Origin: Proteles cristata cristata
Lineage: Eukaryota > Chordata > Mammalia > Carnivora > Hyaenidae
Length of the DNA stretch: 64,000 nt
Assembly: GCA_017311185.1 (NCBI GenBank)
Contig: JAESUZ010003517.1
Span: forward strand, 62,001-126,000
Direction of reading: 5' to 3'
Below are positions 22,667-33,379 of the stretch, piece after piece. The translations under genes and the position numbers were made by a program. A model generated the notes under the pieces. The model did not search any database, was not told where the DNA came from, and saw only the letters and a list, made by a program, of their open reading frames with translations. Position 1 is the first letter of the stretch, and the number at the start of each line of letters is the position of its first letter.

Positions 22667-22743
22667 ACATATATATATATATACATATATATGTATATAT
22701 ACATATATATGTATATATATGTATGTATATATATATATATAAA
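22667..22743. repeat. (TA)n/(ACATAT)n tract with a 46-bp perfect palindrome
   Basis: An AT-only tract punctuated by C and G so that positions 22675-22720 read identically on both strands without a spacer. It is a good candidate for cruciform extrusion, length variation and assembly trouble. Confidence 0.95.
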
Positions 22744-24630
22744 ATGTACTTCATTACTTCATTTCTGTTACACTGGGTCTTAGGTTGCCAAGGAGACAGT
22801 TATCAGCAGAACTAAGCTGTTACTGAATAATTAATTGTCTGTCCTCAGTGAGGTTTGGAGACAACCCAGAGTTTCTTAAACAGAGCATGGGCCAAGTTGG
22901 CCGCTGTCCACAGCAGTAAAGGAGGGAGGGATTGGAGAGAGAGAGACCAATAAGAAGTGACTGCTCCGGATGGACACCTCCCACCTACCCCCAAAATGGA
23001 GCCGGCAGCAGTCTCTGCCACGGCCACTCCCTGTCCCCCACACCTGACCAGTGCAGGAGACTGTGCCACCTGGTGTCACTGTTTGCATTTTCTTGCCTAA
23101 GAGGTTTCTCTGGCAGTCAGAACTCTCTTGTTTGCCCACGGCAGGCCCGAAGTCTCTCTCTCAGAGAGAGAGCAAGTGGGTAGCCCTCAACCATGAGCAA
23201 TGGAAACATAAGTCTCCAAGGGTACTTTCACTGGCACCCCCCATCCCGGGGGGGGAACTTAGCTCTGGCTAACTTATATGGGTGCTTGCTAACACACCTG
23301 TTTTATTAGCTTCCTTCCTTTCTCTGGCTCACTTCTCTACTCCCCTGTCACTGCTTCTGGGGATCATCACCGCATCAACTCCTGGCCTTCAGATCCCCAC
23401 CTCAGGTCTGCTCCGGGGAGAGCCTAAACCAAGATGGTCACGTCGTGAGGTGAGTGAATGGGTGGGTGACTAAGAAATGGGGCTGTGTTTCCCACCTCTT
23501 GTTCTGTTTTACCCATGTGCATTGAAGAATACTCTGGAAAACGGGATTTCTCAAGCTGTCCATCTTTTTTTTGCCAAGTGTAGCATAGATCCGATTCGCC
23601 TGGACTCAAATCGTGGTGTGTTCTGAATGAAACTTGCCCTCCGGTCAAGGTGAAAAAGACGTCAGGGGCTCCAAAACCCTGAGAAGAGTGCTTGCAATAT
23701 CGCTCAGAGCTCCTGTTCCTAGAGAAGGGCATGACCGTGACCACAGTTGTGCAGAATTTGTTCAGATCACAGAGACACACCTGTGAGAGGATATCGCGTC
23801 CTGTTTCTATCACTCAAATAGCTGGAGCTTGGCTTCAGCCTGGGCTCACCTGGCAGCTCCAGCGAGATGTGCAGAGGAAAGGAAAGCCTCCCAGCCTCTT
23901 AGCATCTTCAGTCTGGACTTGCCCAGTTCAATTGCTTCAGGTTTATAGACTTGCAAACCCGAGCTGAGACTTAATCACAGTCAGACACCTATTCGAGGCA
24001 TTAAATAATCCTGAACACATTTCAGGTGGCCAACTAACATTCCTTGTTATGCAGAAAAGAACTTCGGGCTATAAACACCGCTGCCTCTCCATGATACAAA
24101 GGATCTTATGGTCCCAAGGAAGGGACTGATTCTTCTGAAACCATCAGGGCTGCACAGAAGCCGGGGCCAGCCTCCACGCCTCCTCAAACATACAAAATTG
24201 TCTACTTTTGCCTAAACTCTCACTCAATTCTACATCATGGACTATATATAGTGTTAGAACTGAAGCCTCTGAGCTCCAGTTCATTCCAAAATCTGCTAAT
24301 GAGTTACCCATATGAAAAGTGCTCTCAGTCACAAAAAGTTGTCTATCGTAAACACTTGATAATACAGTGATGTTACAGGTGTTCTCGGAGAGCAGCAACT
24401 TTCTTTGCCAGCACTCTAGAGATGTCCTAATCTTTCTAGATTGTTCAAATGGAAACTCTTCTCCCCTGCCACTGCCCGCCCCCTTAGAGGTTAGAAACTA
24501 AAAGTTGTCTCACCAGCACTAAGGAGCGGTACACTGTGGCTGTCCCTCTACTTTGCAGTGGCAGGCAACATGACTGACTTCTGCAGCGAGGGAGCTCGCT
24601 GATCACCAAGGTTAGATTGAACAGAGTTTA
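22744..24630. other. Mostly unique DNA, no gene seen
   Basis: Nearly 1.9 kb with no repeat family recognised. Several overlapping open frames of 60-129 codons occur in both directions (for example minus 23424-23813) without domains. Confidence 0.3.
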
Positions 24631-24790
24631 AGGTTGGCAAGTGGAGCCAGAGCGGCAGCCATATTCTTTGATGCTGGGAAGACCAGTGCAGGCAGAGCCT
24701 TACTCATGTTGTCACTTATCTGTTCCCTCTCACGTGGAGTTGGGCTCACAGCATCACCAACTTCTACCAGATCCTTCTTCACCCTGACTC
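24631..24790 (+). repeat. Left arm of a long inverted repeat
   Basis: This 160-bp segment begins aggttggcaagtggagccag and ends accctgactc. It is the reverse complement of 25749-25896. Aligned by eye there are 4 mismatches plus one 12-bp extra block (ttgggctcacag) in this arm, with about the first 100 bp identical. The family is not recognised. A 163-codon open frame starts here (24634) but runs on into the unrelated spacer. Confidence 0.93.
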
Positions 24791-25748
24791 AAGGTGAACT
24801 TAAACTCAAAACAACTTCCAGGTGCACAGGCAGAAGGAGGAGAGGGAGAGGGAAGCCAAGCGTGCAAGCAGACAGCCCTGAGTTCAAGTTCTCGCTGAAC
24901 TGGAGGCTCCCCTGTACCTCTCTGGAGCTTTGGTTTCCTCCTACAGTCAGTGGAGGGATACAACGGAGACAATATGTCACAAGGGCGAAGCTCAGTAACC
25001 ACCTCCCTGAGATTGATTACCTCCCATTTCACCTTGTTCAGGTAAATGCAGTGTCGCCTGAAACAAGAAAGCACGAAGGTTACTGCGGACATTTGCTTTT
25101 GTCTGTCTGTCACTCCTCCTTCTGAGGCCCCACTTCCTTCTTCTCCAAATATAACCTTTTTTATAGGTACTGAGGGAGGCCTCCGGCCTTTCTTCTCTTC
25201 AGCCAGGTGGGAAGGAGTCTCCAGCTCTACCCATCTTCCTACGTGCTCCAACCACAATGGCAGGCGCAGGAATGCATCCGCGCCTCAGGCTGCCTCTATT
25301 CTGAGTCCAACCTGGGACTCTTTTCCAGTTGGAGATATTGTAAGAGATGCGCTCCGCGCTGAGCTTGAACACTGTGAATTTTACACATCTGGCAGACACC
25401 TTTCCTGACATCACGGTCCAGGTCTGTTCAGCAAAGCAAACCCGGAAGAAGATATATATCCCTGGGGATTTGTTAAAGGGATGTGGCATCTTGCAGTTGG
25501 AAGAGTTGTTCAACGCTCTTGTGAGGCTGCTGTTTCTGGGTCTAGTGCGGAAACCGGAAGACTGCAGGGCAGCCTGCTGAGAAGGAAAGATGGACAGGAG
25601 GCAGGGAAAGCAAAGATAAACTGCAGTCTTTGAAGACACAAGGACCCATGTTTCTCTCTTCCCATCACCAAGCCACTCACTCAGATGACGGAATTACACT
25701 GGAAGGGGGGCCTCCCTTAGCATGGATCTGGACCTGCACCTGGCCCAG
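24791..25748. other. Spacer of the inverted repeat
   Basis: 958 bp between the arms. It contains a MIR-like core at about 24875-24960 and otherwise unidentified sequence. Short frames on both strands show no domain. No transposase-like segment is seen, so there is no sign that the arms are the ends of an autonomous transposon. Confidence 0.5.
24875..24960 (+). mobile_element. MIR core relic in the spacer
   Basis: 'ctgagttcaagttctcgctg' and 'gagctttggtttcctcctac' match the order of MIR 5' and core parts. The copy is short and diverged. Confidence 0.4.
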
Positions 25749-25896
25749 GAGTCAGGGTGAAGAAGGATCTGGCAGAAGGTGGTGATGCTCCACACGAGAG
25801 GGAACAGATAAGTGACAACATGAGTAAGGCTCTGCCTGCACTGGTCTTCCCAGCATCAAAGAATATGGCTGCCGCTCTGGCTCCACTTGCCAACCT
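25749..25896 (-). repeat. Right arm of the long inverted repeat
   Basis: 148 bp, beginning gagtcagggtgaagaaggat and ending tccacttgccaacct, complementary to 24631-24790 at about 97% identity. No matching target-site duplication is seen outside the two outer ends (left flank ...cagagttta, right flank catacaaaat...). Confidence 0.93.
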
Positions 25897-26595
25897 CATA
25901 CAAAATGTGTCTGTGCTCCCATCAACCCACAACTATGCAGGAAAGTAAATGTGGGGAAATGTAGTTCCAGTGGAGCTAAATGGTCAGAACAAATCTGCCG
26001 CCCTGGCTGTAGGAAGAGAAGACATTCAGGACGTGGGGGGAGAGCAAGAGCCCTGATGGTATCATTTCAGCCTCTGGATCCAGCCAGGTCTGAAGCTCTA
26101 ACTTCCCCTAGAATGTCCAGTTAGGTAAACCATTTAGCTTACACCGCATTTCAGTTGGGTTTCTGTCTCTGGGAAGTGGAAGTGGCCCAACCAATCTGAG
26201 TAGCTAGTTGAGTAATAGTTCCAGCAGCAATTTGGGTCAGGGGTTGTATCAGAATTCCTGTTCGAGAGTCTAACTTCGGCATCATAATAAGAAACAAACT
26301 AAGAAGCCACAGATAACAGAGAAAAACTAGTACATAGTACTTTGAATGTTGATGGGTAAAGAATTTGCTAAGAAATGGCAAGAAGGCTGTGTATAAAACA
26401 CTATTATTAGTATATGCTATTAACACACTACCAAGCGGCAGGTGTAGACTCTGTAGGGAGTAAGATGACAGACTGTGAGAAGCCAAAGAGACACCTAGAC
26501 AAGTACCTTATAGGTGGGGGGCCCTGGACTCCAGTACCTCAGATTTTCATTCTTGACTTTGCAGGCCAAGAAACTTCACGTGCGGGCGCCCAGGT
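25897..26595. other. Unique or old-repeat DNA, no gene named
   Basis: The text around 26150 ('catttcagttgggtttctgt') recalls the end of an old mammalian repeat, but I cannot name it. A 111-codon minus-strand frame (26151-26486) is hydrophobic and unrecognised. Confidence 0.3.
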
Positions 26596-26601
26596 GAAAA
26601 C

Positions 26602-26812
26602 TCCGCTTCCAAACAGTTATGCGTCCAACTCTTGGTTCTCACGGTTCATGAGATTGAGCCTCATGTTGGGCTCTGTGCTGACTACAGGAAGCCTGCTTGG
26701 AGTTCTCTTTCCTTCTTTCTTTGAACCTCCCCTGCTTATGTTCTCTCTCTCGTTCTCTCTCCCTCTCTCTTTTTTTCAAACCAAATAAATACACATTAAA
26801 GAAAAAAGAGAG
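26602..26812 (+). mobile_element. Carnivore SINE with a deleted head region
   Basis: Starts near 'gcgcccaggtgaaaactccg' and resumes with 'cacggttcatgagattgagc', so the segment between the A and B boxes is shortened. CT-rich middle, 'aaataaatacacattaaag' tail, then (GA)n. A short TSD-like gaaactcc/gaaaactcc is present but uncertain. Confidence 0.8.
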
Positions 26813-27210
26813 AGAGAGAAACTCCAGGTGGTCAGGGTGCATGTGATAGGTCATCTTTGCAAGGGGCGGGGGTCAGACTTCCTTACTACACCTTCAAGAG
26901 ATAGATAAATAAACCCATGTAAATTAAGTATAAGGGGGGGAGATATATCTTTGGAACAACTGGAATTCTTGTACTCTTTACCTAGGACACATCTTTCCCA
27001 GAGATAATTCACCTAGAATAATGAATGAAGATCAGAATACTTTTTTGGAGAATACAGAATAGTTTGAGGGAGATTTTACCTAAGCTCTGGGTCAGTCTGC
27101 TCAGTTTTTCCAAAAGTGGATACAATGCTTTTGAGTGTCACAAGACTCAGAGTCTGGATCCTATTCTATCCATAAAAATATTTCCCGATTTTTATAATAA
27201 GATCCTTGAG

Positions 27211-27421
27211 GGGCACCTGGGTGGCTCAGTTGGATAAGTGTCCGACTTCAGCTCAAGTCATGATCTCACAGTTTGTGGGTTCAAGCCCCGCATCGGGCTC
27301 TGTGCTGAGAAATAGCTCAGAGCCTAGAGACTGTTTCAGATTCTGTGTCTCCCTCTCTCTCTGACCCTCCCCTGCTCATGCTGTCTCTATCTCAAAAATA
27401 AATAAAACATTAAAAAACAAA
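27211..27421 (+). mobile_element. Carnivore SINE with TSD
   Basis: Full-length, head gggcacctgggtggctcag. The TSD aagatccttgag is exact (27199-27210 and 27422-27433). Confidence 0.95.
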
Positions 27422-27689
27422 AAGATCCTTGAGTATTTGCCAAGTCATGTATTATCGCAGTTAGAGATTACCTCTTAAGGTATTACATACAGACGTTCAA
27501 CCTCATTATTAAGAACAGGCATTTAAAAACTAGGTTTTGAAAAAAGAATCCTTTCCTTCTCTCTCTTCTCTCAGAAAATGTTTTCTCTATTTATACCACT
27601 TCTGACACCAAATGTGTGGGCTTTCCATACAAGCAACTTTCCAATTTTCTGCAGATGCCAGCTGGATGTCCTATGATTTAATTCAATCC

Positions 27690-28325
27690 TGACACTAATT
27701 ACCTGAGCACAGACCCCAAAGGTTAAGGGCTCAGTTCCACAAGACTGCTCCTACCTCAGCCACCAGTCGCAAGTAGTGGGTCCTCAGGTTACTCACAGTA
27801 CAGTCTGATTTGGCTACATAAATCAGGAATCCCTATGATTTTTTCCTTAGGTTCAAAAATTTGCTATAATGCATCACAGAAGTCAGGGGAATACTTTACT
27901 TATGCTTATTGGGTTATTATAAAGAGTATAAATAAACTGCAAGAGGAAGAGTTACATTAGGTGAGGTCTGGAAGGGTCCTAGTCATAGGTGCTCTGTCCC
28001 CATGGAGCTGGGACTCTCTGAAGCTCCTAGTTCAGGGATTTTTAGAGAGGCGTCATCATATAAGCATGGCAGATTAGTAATTCAATCTCCAACCCCTCTT
28101 TGCTTTCCTGAGGATGGAAAGTGGGGCTGAAAGCTCTGAGTTTCCAATCATAGTTTGGACTTTCCGGTAACTAGTACCCATCCAGGAGCCCACCAAAAAT
28201 TTCCTCATTAAAACAAAAGCCACTCCTGTCACCTAGGCATTTCCAAAGGATTTAGGGGACTTGTATCAAAAACCAGGGACAAAGACCAAATATATATTTC
28301 TTAGTATATCACGATATCATGCCTT
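27690..28325 (-). mobile_element. Old LTR-like interspersed repeat, family unnamed
   Basis: I recognise the text as a mammalian repeat rather than unique DNA: 'cacaagactgctcctacctc', 'agccaccagtcgcaagtagt', 'gcatttccaaaggatttagg', 'gacaaagaccaaatatatat' and the terminal 'atatcacgatatca'. It reads best as a reversed LTR, but I cannot name the family with certainty. Confidence 0.45.
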
Positions 28326-28879
28326 CCAAGCCTTTCAGGTACCAGACAGTATGTATCTACGAATGGGCGACAAATAAATGTATATCATACAGTCATTCCC
28401 TCAAAGAGCTCACAGAATCAACCTCCACATTCTTGATACCATTTTTCTAGTTACACAACCACACAAATTCCATGACAAATTTCTGGGAAAGCCATCTTCC
28501 ACTCCACAGTGAGCCGATTATCTTCGAAAGCCCTCTACATAGATTTTTCTTCCTCTCTATGAAGTAAGCCAACTGCCTCCTCCACCAAATCTTTCTTTCA
28601 GTGGATGTCTTAAAATGTTTTGTTTTCTTCCAATTTCAAAAATAATAAATACACTATGCAGAACATTTAGGATACCATGCTCCCTGCCCCCCATTTTTAA
28701 AACAGCTTTTATTCCCAGGTAGTGACTTTTTTAAGGTCCAGGAGACATCTCGCCTGCTAACTGTGGAAGAGTAAGTGGGATCTAAGACCCATCACTGCCC
28801 TTTGTCCTCACTCCCCCCACCTTGGGACAAGCCACCAGCACCTCTCACTGGGCAGCTACAGGTGCTCTGTACTAGGTCT
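28326..28879. other. Unique DNA, no gene seen
   Basis: No repeat or exon is recognised. Confidence 0.3.
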
Positions 28880-29150
28880 CACTGCTTCTATTTTTGTGTG
28901 TCCCCTTTGCAGCAGCCAGAGCATCACTTAAAATGAAATCTGAGAGCTCCACTTCCTTGCTGAAAGCTCCCCGATGATAGCCCATCATCGCTAGGAAAAA
29001 AACAAATGTCACCACTCCCAGGAAGCCCTCCTTTTCCACTTTCCTCAGGAGGTCTCTCCTACCTCTTTCCCACTGGATGTTACCTCCTTTTCTACTTTAT
29101 TTTCCATCTTTGGACTTAGGAACATCTGAAAGAACATTGTTTCCAACTCT
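28880..29150 (+). mobile_element. Possible L2 relic
   Basis: Weak L2-like order: 'atctgagagctccacttcct', 'gctgaaagctccccgatgat', 'ctcccaggaagccctccttt', 'cctacctctttcccactgg'. Strongly diverged. Confidence 0.35.
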
Positions 29151-30564
29151 GCTGATTGCACCTCCTACCACCAGGAATGTTGATTCCCTAAGGGGTTGTT
29201 GAAACATAAGGGGGCTTTTAGCTTCCTCTGAACCCTGGGGTGGGTGGGAGTGGGGTGTGAAAAGAGCCCCAGGTGCCTCACTATGTTTTGTTGACTTCCT
29301 TTAGCCTAAATTGTGTTTTCTTTATTAAACTCTCCTTAATTACCCCTGCAAATGGGCCATCTTTTCCGTTTGAACTTGACTTCTGTGTCAAAGAAAGAGG
29401 TACTGATGGCAGATGCTGACTTGCCAGAAGCCAGGCCTCTGCCCTTTGGCGCAAGCACGAGGGCCGTTCCCACCCTCCTGATCAATGCGGGCTTCTCCCC
29501 TTCCCTCTAGTGCTTGGCATCTTGTAGGCAGAGGCATTATGAGTTAATGTATCTCTAAAAATTAAGCACTGAATCAAGCCCTTTATTTATAGCTCATTTT
29601 ACAAATGTGAATTAAAGTGGGCCAGTCTTACGACATACTCAAATTTATTATCCCCACTTGATGGCTTGGATAGTTAAATACTTCAGTGAATAAACTTAGA
29701 ATTCATTAAGTCTCAATTTTCTCACATTTCATATATTTGCAATCCACTCTCCTCCCTGGCAGTTTTCAAACAAGAAAATTAAGCCTGGCTCTGAAATTTA
29801 TGGACGTATTCTTCTAATATCCCTTTAATTAGAAACTCATATGTGGCTTCCTAAGCAAGCCACCCACGGAGGTAACTTATGTGAATGGGGCCACCTTATT
29901 GTTTGGCTGCTTCCTAATTCCAGTTTTCTTCCTAAGCCCTCATTAGCTCTGAATCACCACGTAGGGCACATTCTGTGGGAACACGCTAGGAGAGCTAGCT
30001 TTTCAACTTTAGGTTGATATTAGCATGTTTGGTAATAGTTTATTGGTTTAGTTTTCACTGCTGAATATCAATGGAGTGGAATTACAGGTACTCAGGCCTG
30101 GTTAATACAGTGCTTCTGAGCTCTGTGATGACCACGGTTAACTGTTTTGTGGGGAAATGGACTCTACCTTGCCTCCTTTTGTTTTTAGATACAAGATCTG
30201 TCTAAACCCATTCTGAAGCCACCTGTGCTGGGTAAGGCTGCCATTTTAGATATCCTGGTAACCACTGCATGAGAGAGGGGAGAATAGAGAGAAGGGGAGA
30301 ATGTGGCACATGTCCAGAAAGAGAGGACAGGGGAGAGAGGGAAGAGACCTTCAGGGCACATGGCATATTTATAGTTGTGGTATTAGATGGGGGCTTGGGT
30401 TGTAATCCTACTAAGTGTGCCTAAAATTACATATCATTCCAGAATCAGTTGCTGTTATTGGGAAATATCTGTGGCATAGGCCTGAGGAGTTAGAGATGAT
30501 TAAGGTTTTTAGAACTAAACATATGTGGCCTGAAACTTAATAAAAAGCATTAGAGGGGTCCATG
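29151..30564. other. Repeat-poor AT-rich block, candidate conserved non-coding DNA
   Basis: About 1.4 kb without a recognised repeat in a window that otherwise averages a SINE every 3 kb. It is AT-rich with homeodomain-type cores ('ccctttaattagaaactc', 'gtgaattaaagtgggcc'). No open frame of note. Function is inference only. Confidence 0.35.
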
Positions 30565-30635
30565 CAATCAACAAATGTCTATTCATTATAGGCACAGTGC
30601 TTTGGATGCCAGAGACAAAACCCTGATGGTTTTTG
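30565..30635 (-). mobile_element. L2 3' end fragment
   Basis: Reversed L2 end: 'aatcaacaaatgtctattca' and 'ggcacagtgctttggatgcc'. Short. Confidence 0.4.
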
Positions 30636-30639
30636 TCTA

Positions 30640-30855
30640 ACAGTGCTTGTTATTGGCCAGGCATGATTCTTAGTAACTCTGCTTAATCCCCACAGCACTC
30701 TGTGAAGTGGGTTTTAATATCATCTCCAATCCAAAGATGAGGAAACTGAGGCTCTGCGAAGTTATTGTGCTCAACGTTATAAAGCCAGTAAGTGGGAGAA
30801 GAGAGATCTGACCCTTGATAGTAGGATTTCAGGGTTCATGTTCTTAACCACTGTA
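30640..30855 (-). mobile_element. MIR relic, nearly full length
   Basis: Reversed MIR: 'ttattggccaggcatgattc', 'ccccacagcactctgtgaag', 'aaagatgaggaaactgaggc', 'aaagccagtaagtgggagaa', and 'gttcatgttcttaaccactg' at the end. Confidence 0.75.
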
Positions 30856-31316
30856 TTTGTTAGGATTCTTCAGAGAAACAAAACCAACAAGATATATACC
30901 TATATATTTATATATACGCATATATATAAAAAGAAAGAGAGACAAATTGATTTTCAGGAATTGGTTCATATGATTGTGGTAGGGAAGAAAGGTAGTTCAC
31001 CGTCCAAAGAGAGTCTGCTGGTAGAATTTCTTCTTGCCTGGGCTTCTAAAAAAGATATGCTATGAATATCTTTGTGATATTCATATCACATTGTGTGATA
31101 TCATTGTGTGAATGAAACAAACACTCTTTGTTTCATTCAGGCCTTCAAATGATTGGATGAGGCCCATGCATGTTATGGAGGGAAAACTGTCTGGCTTCAA
31201 GGTCATCAATTTAAATGTTAATCTCATCCAAAAACAATGCTCACAGAAATACCCAAATAATGTCTGACCCAACATCTGAGCACTACGGCACTGCCAAATT
31301 AACACAAAATATTAAC
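30856..31316 (+). mobile_element. Old mammalian repeat, family unnamed, with hairpin cluster
   Basis: The ends match a common repeat pattern: start 'tttgttaggattcttcagag' with 'aaacaaaaccaacaagatat', middle 'ttcaggaattggttcatatg', and end 'ttaacacaaaatattaacca'. Between about 31061 and 31139 the expected text is replaced by three adjacent perfect hairpins, listed separately. Confidence 0.55.
31061..31139. repeat. Three adjacent perfect short inverted repeats
   Basis: Hairpin 1: 10-bp stem 31061-31070/31076-31085 with loop tttgt. Hairpin 2: 8-bp stem 31083-31090/31094-31101 with loop ttg; it shares three bases with hairpin 1. Hairpin 3: 13-bp stem 31109-31121/31127-31139 (tgaatgaaacaaa) with loop cactc. 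All stems are free of mismatches. Confidence 0.95.
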
Positions 31317-31324
31317 CATTGCAG

Positions 31325-31768
31325 CCATTGCTTTGGTTAAATTGTGTCTTCCCCAAAAGATATAGTGAAGTCCTAACCCCCAGAACCTAGGGACATAACC
31401 TTATTTGTTGGATATAGGGTCAGTGACAATGTCATTAGTTAAGACCAGGTGATACTCAAGGAGAATGGGTTCTTAATCCAATATGGCTAGTGTCCCTATA
31501 ACAGAGGGGCGGGACACAGAGAAAATGGCCCTGTGAAGACACACAGACACCGGGAGAACACCAAATGAAGACCAAGGCAGAGTCTGCATTTATGCTGCCA
31601 CAAGTCAAGGAACATCAGAGGCTATCAGAAACCACAAGAGGCAAGGAAGTTCCTCCAACATCTAACTTCAGACTTCTGGCCTCCAAAACTGTGAGAGAAT
31701 AGATTTCTGTTGCTTTCAACCAACTAGTTTGTGCTATTTTGTTAGGGCAGCCCTAGCAAACTAACACG
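31325..31768 (+). mobile_element. MLT1-class MaLR solo LTR
   Basis: Order: 'ttggttaaattgtgtcttcc', 'agtcctaacccccagaacct', 'gttcttaatccaatatggct', 'cagacttctggcctccaaaa', 'ctgtgagagaatagatttct' and the end 'gggcagccctagcaaactaa'. Confidence 0.82.
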
Positions 31769-32384
31769 ATGGATGCTAGGGACCCCTCAACAACCCTACC
31801 CTCAGGGGGTCTGCTTTGCAGATGTGGAGACAGGGAGCAGATCTGCATTGCATTGTGGAGAGAGGGAGCAGACAATGACCGTGAGACTTATATGGGGATC
31901 ATGTGAGTCACAGAAGAGTTCATAGCAGGGAGGACTTCATGCGTATGGTGGTCACCTTGCTGGCTGTATCCATCAGAGTTCATTCAGAAAAGTGGAACCT
32001 TTACAAGACGCATATTATCAGGGATTTATTATAGACATTTCACCTTTTACAACTGGAAATGCTGTCTAAACAGTGTACGTGAGGCTGCTATTTCTATCTG
32101 GTACCCAAACCTAAAATCTGCTTTCACAAATCACTCAGAAAGAAAGATGGAGAAACAAGGGTAAACTGAAACCTGTGAGGTGAAATGTCTTGGCAGAGGT
32201 CTGATGAAGGGATGACAGCAGAACAGATTCAAAGTCACCTGATTTCCTACCAAGAGCCTTTCTCATTACTCTAGCATGTCTTTTTTAGAAGCCTAAAATT
32301 TTTGCTTTCAAAAGAAACCTTGAAGACTTCACCAATTCAGTATGAACTAAAAAGTGCCAACTACTCAGTGAGCTCTAGTTATAC
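31769..32384. other. Unique or old-repeat DNA
   Basis: No gene is seen. Text near 31975-32040 ('tcagagttcattcagaaaag', 'atcagggatttattatagac') resembles the start of a reversed-repeat family, unnamed. Confidence 0.3.
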
Positions 32385-32398
32385 AGTGATTCTGTTCT

Positions 32399-32613
32399 GG
32401 GACACCTGGGTGGCTCAGCTGGTTAAGTGTTTGACTTTGGCTCAGGTCAGGATCTCACGGTTCGTGGGTTTGAGCCCCGCATTGGGCTCTGAGCTGACAG
32501 CTTGGAGCCTGAAGCCTGCTTCAGATTTTGTGTCCCTCTCTCTCTCTGCCCCTCCCCTGCTCATGCTCTGTCTCCCAAAAAAATGAATAAATGTTAAAAA
32601 CAAATGTTAAAAA
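32399..32613 (+). mobile_element. Carnivore SINE with TSD
   Basis: Head gggacacctgggtggctcag, complete body. TSD of 14 nt, agtgattctgttct (32385-32398) and agtgattgcattct (32614-32627), with two mismatches. Confidence 0.93.
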
Positions 32614-32627
32614 AGTGATTGCATTCT

Positions 32628-33209
32628 AGAAGGAAATACAGCCAAATGTGTTTAGTAGTTACTTTGGAATTTGGGGGCATGCATTAGTCAAAAAATTTTC
32701 CTTCTTTGCTATGTTTTCCAAATTTCCTATAATGATCAACAGCATGTTTTAAAAGAAAACACCATTATTCGTTAGAAGAAAAAAAAAATCTCAATGCACA
32801 CCTGAATCAGGTATCCCTTTCAAGAAAAACCAATGTGCATTTACTAGCTGGCTGGTCTTGGCTGGCAGTCAAATAAAGTTCAAAGCCAGTGGTTTTAGAA
32901 TTTGATGAAATTCTGAATCCATGCTTTGAAATTTTCTCTCTGACTTTAGGCTACTATCTAGTCTCTACTTACTGAATTCAGCTCCCCATAAGGAAAAGGT
33001 GTAGGACCTGATAATCCCTAGTCTAAGAAGCATGGTCATCCCTAGATCCAAGATGTGGTTGAGTATTAGGTTAATCATGCTACTAGTTTCTGAATGGATC
33101 ATGTATTAGTGCTAATACATATGTTAATAAATAATAGACTCTATGGCCCTTACCCTTCCATGTCCTTCCCTGACTTAACTGCACCCAATGTATTCCTCCA
33201 GAACTTGCG
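32628..33209. other. Unique AT-rich DNA
   Basis: No repeat or gene is recognised. A perfect short palindrome, 9-bp arms atgtattag with a 2-nt centre, lies at 33101-33120. Confidence 0.35.
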
Positions 33210-33315
33210 ATCTTCCTGATTCAATCATTCATTGAATCACCATGTATAGAGCTCCTACTATGTGCTAGATGTTGTGATAGGCAACGGGATGCAAAGATGA
33301 AAATGACATGATCTG
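33210..33315 (-). mobile_element. L2 3' end fragment
   Basis: Reversed L2 end: 'ttcaatcattcattgaatca', 'gagctcctactatgtgctag', 'gatgcaaagatgaaaatgac'. Confidence 0.55.
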
Positions 33316-33379
33316 GTCCTTGAGGGTCCCAGAAATCCATCATCGGCTATTCTACAACACAGTTCACGTCTCACATGGC

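Noticed and set aside
23424..23813. 129-codon minus-strand open frame
   Set aside because: No domain, no start or splice support, overlapping frames on the opposite strand.
24634..25125. 163-codon plus-strand open frame across the left inverted-repeat arm
   Set aside because: It leaves the arm into unrelated spacer and a MIR core, shows no domain, and a minus-strand frame of similar length (24754-25257) overlaps it.
24631..25896. Inverted repeat considered as an intact TIR DNA transposon
   Set aside because: No transposase-like sequence in the spacer and no target-site duplication at the outer ends; left as an unexplained inverted repeat.
29265..29285. 'ccaggtgcctc' considered as a reversed SINE head
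   Set aside because: No SINE body, GA tract or TSD adjoins it.
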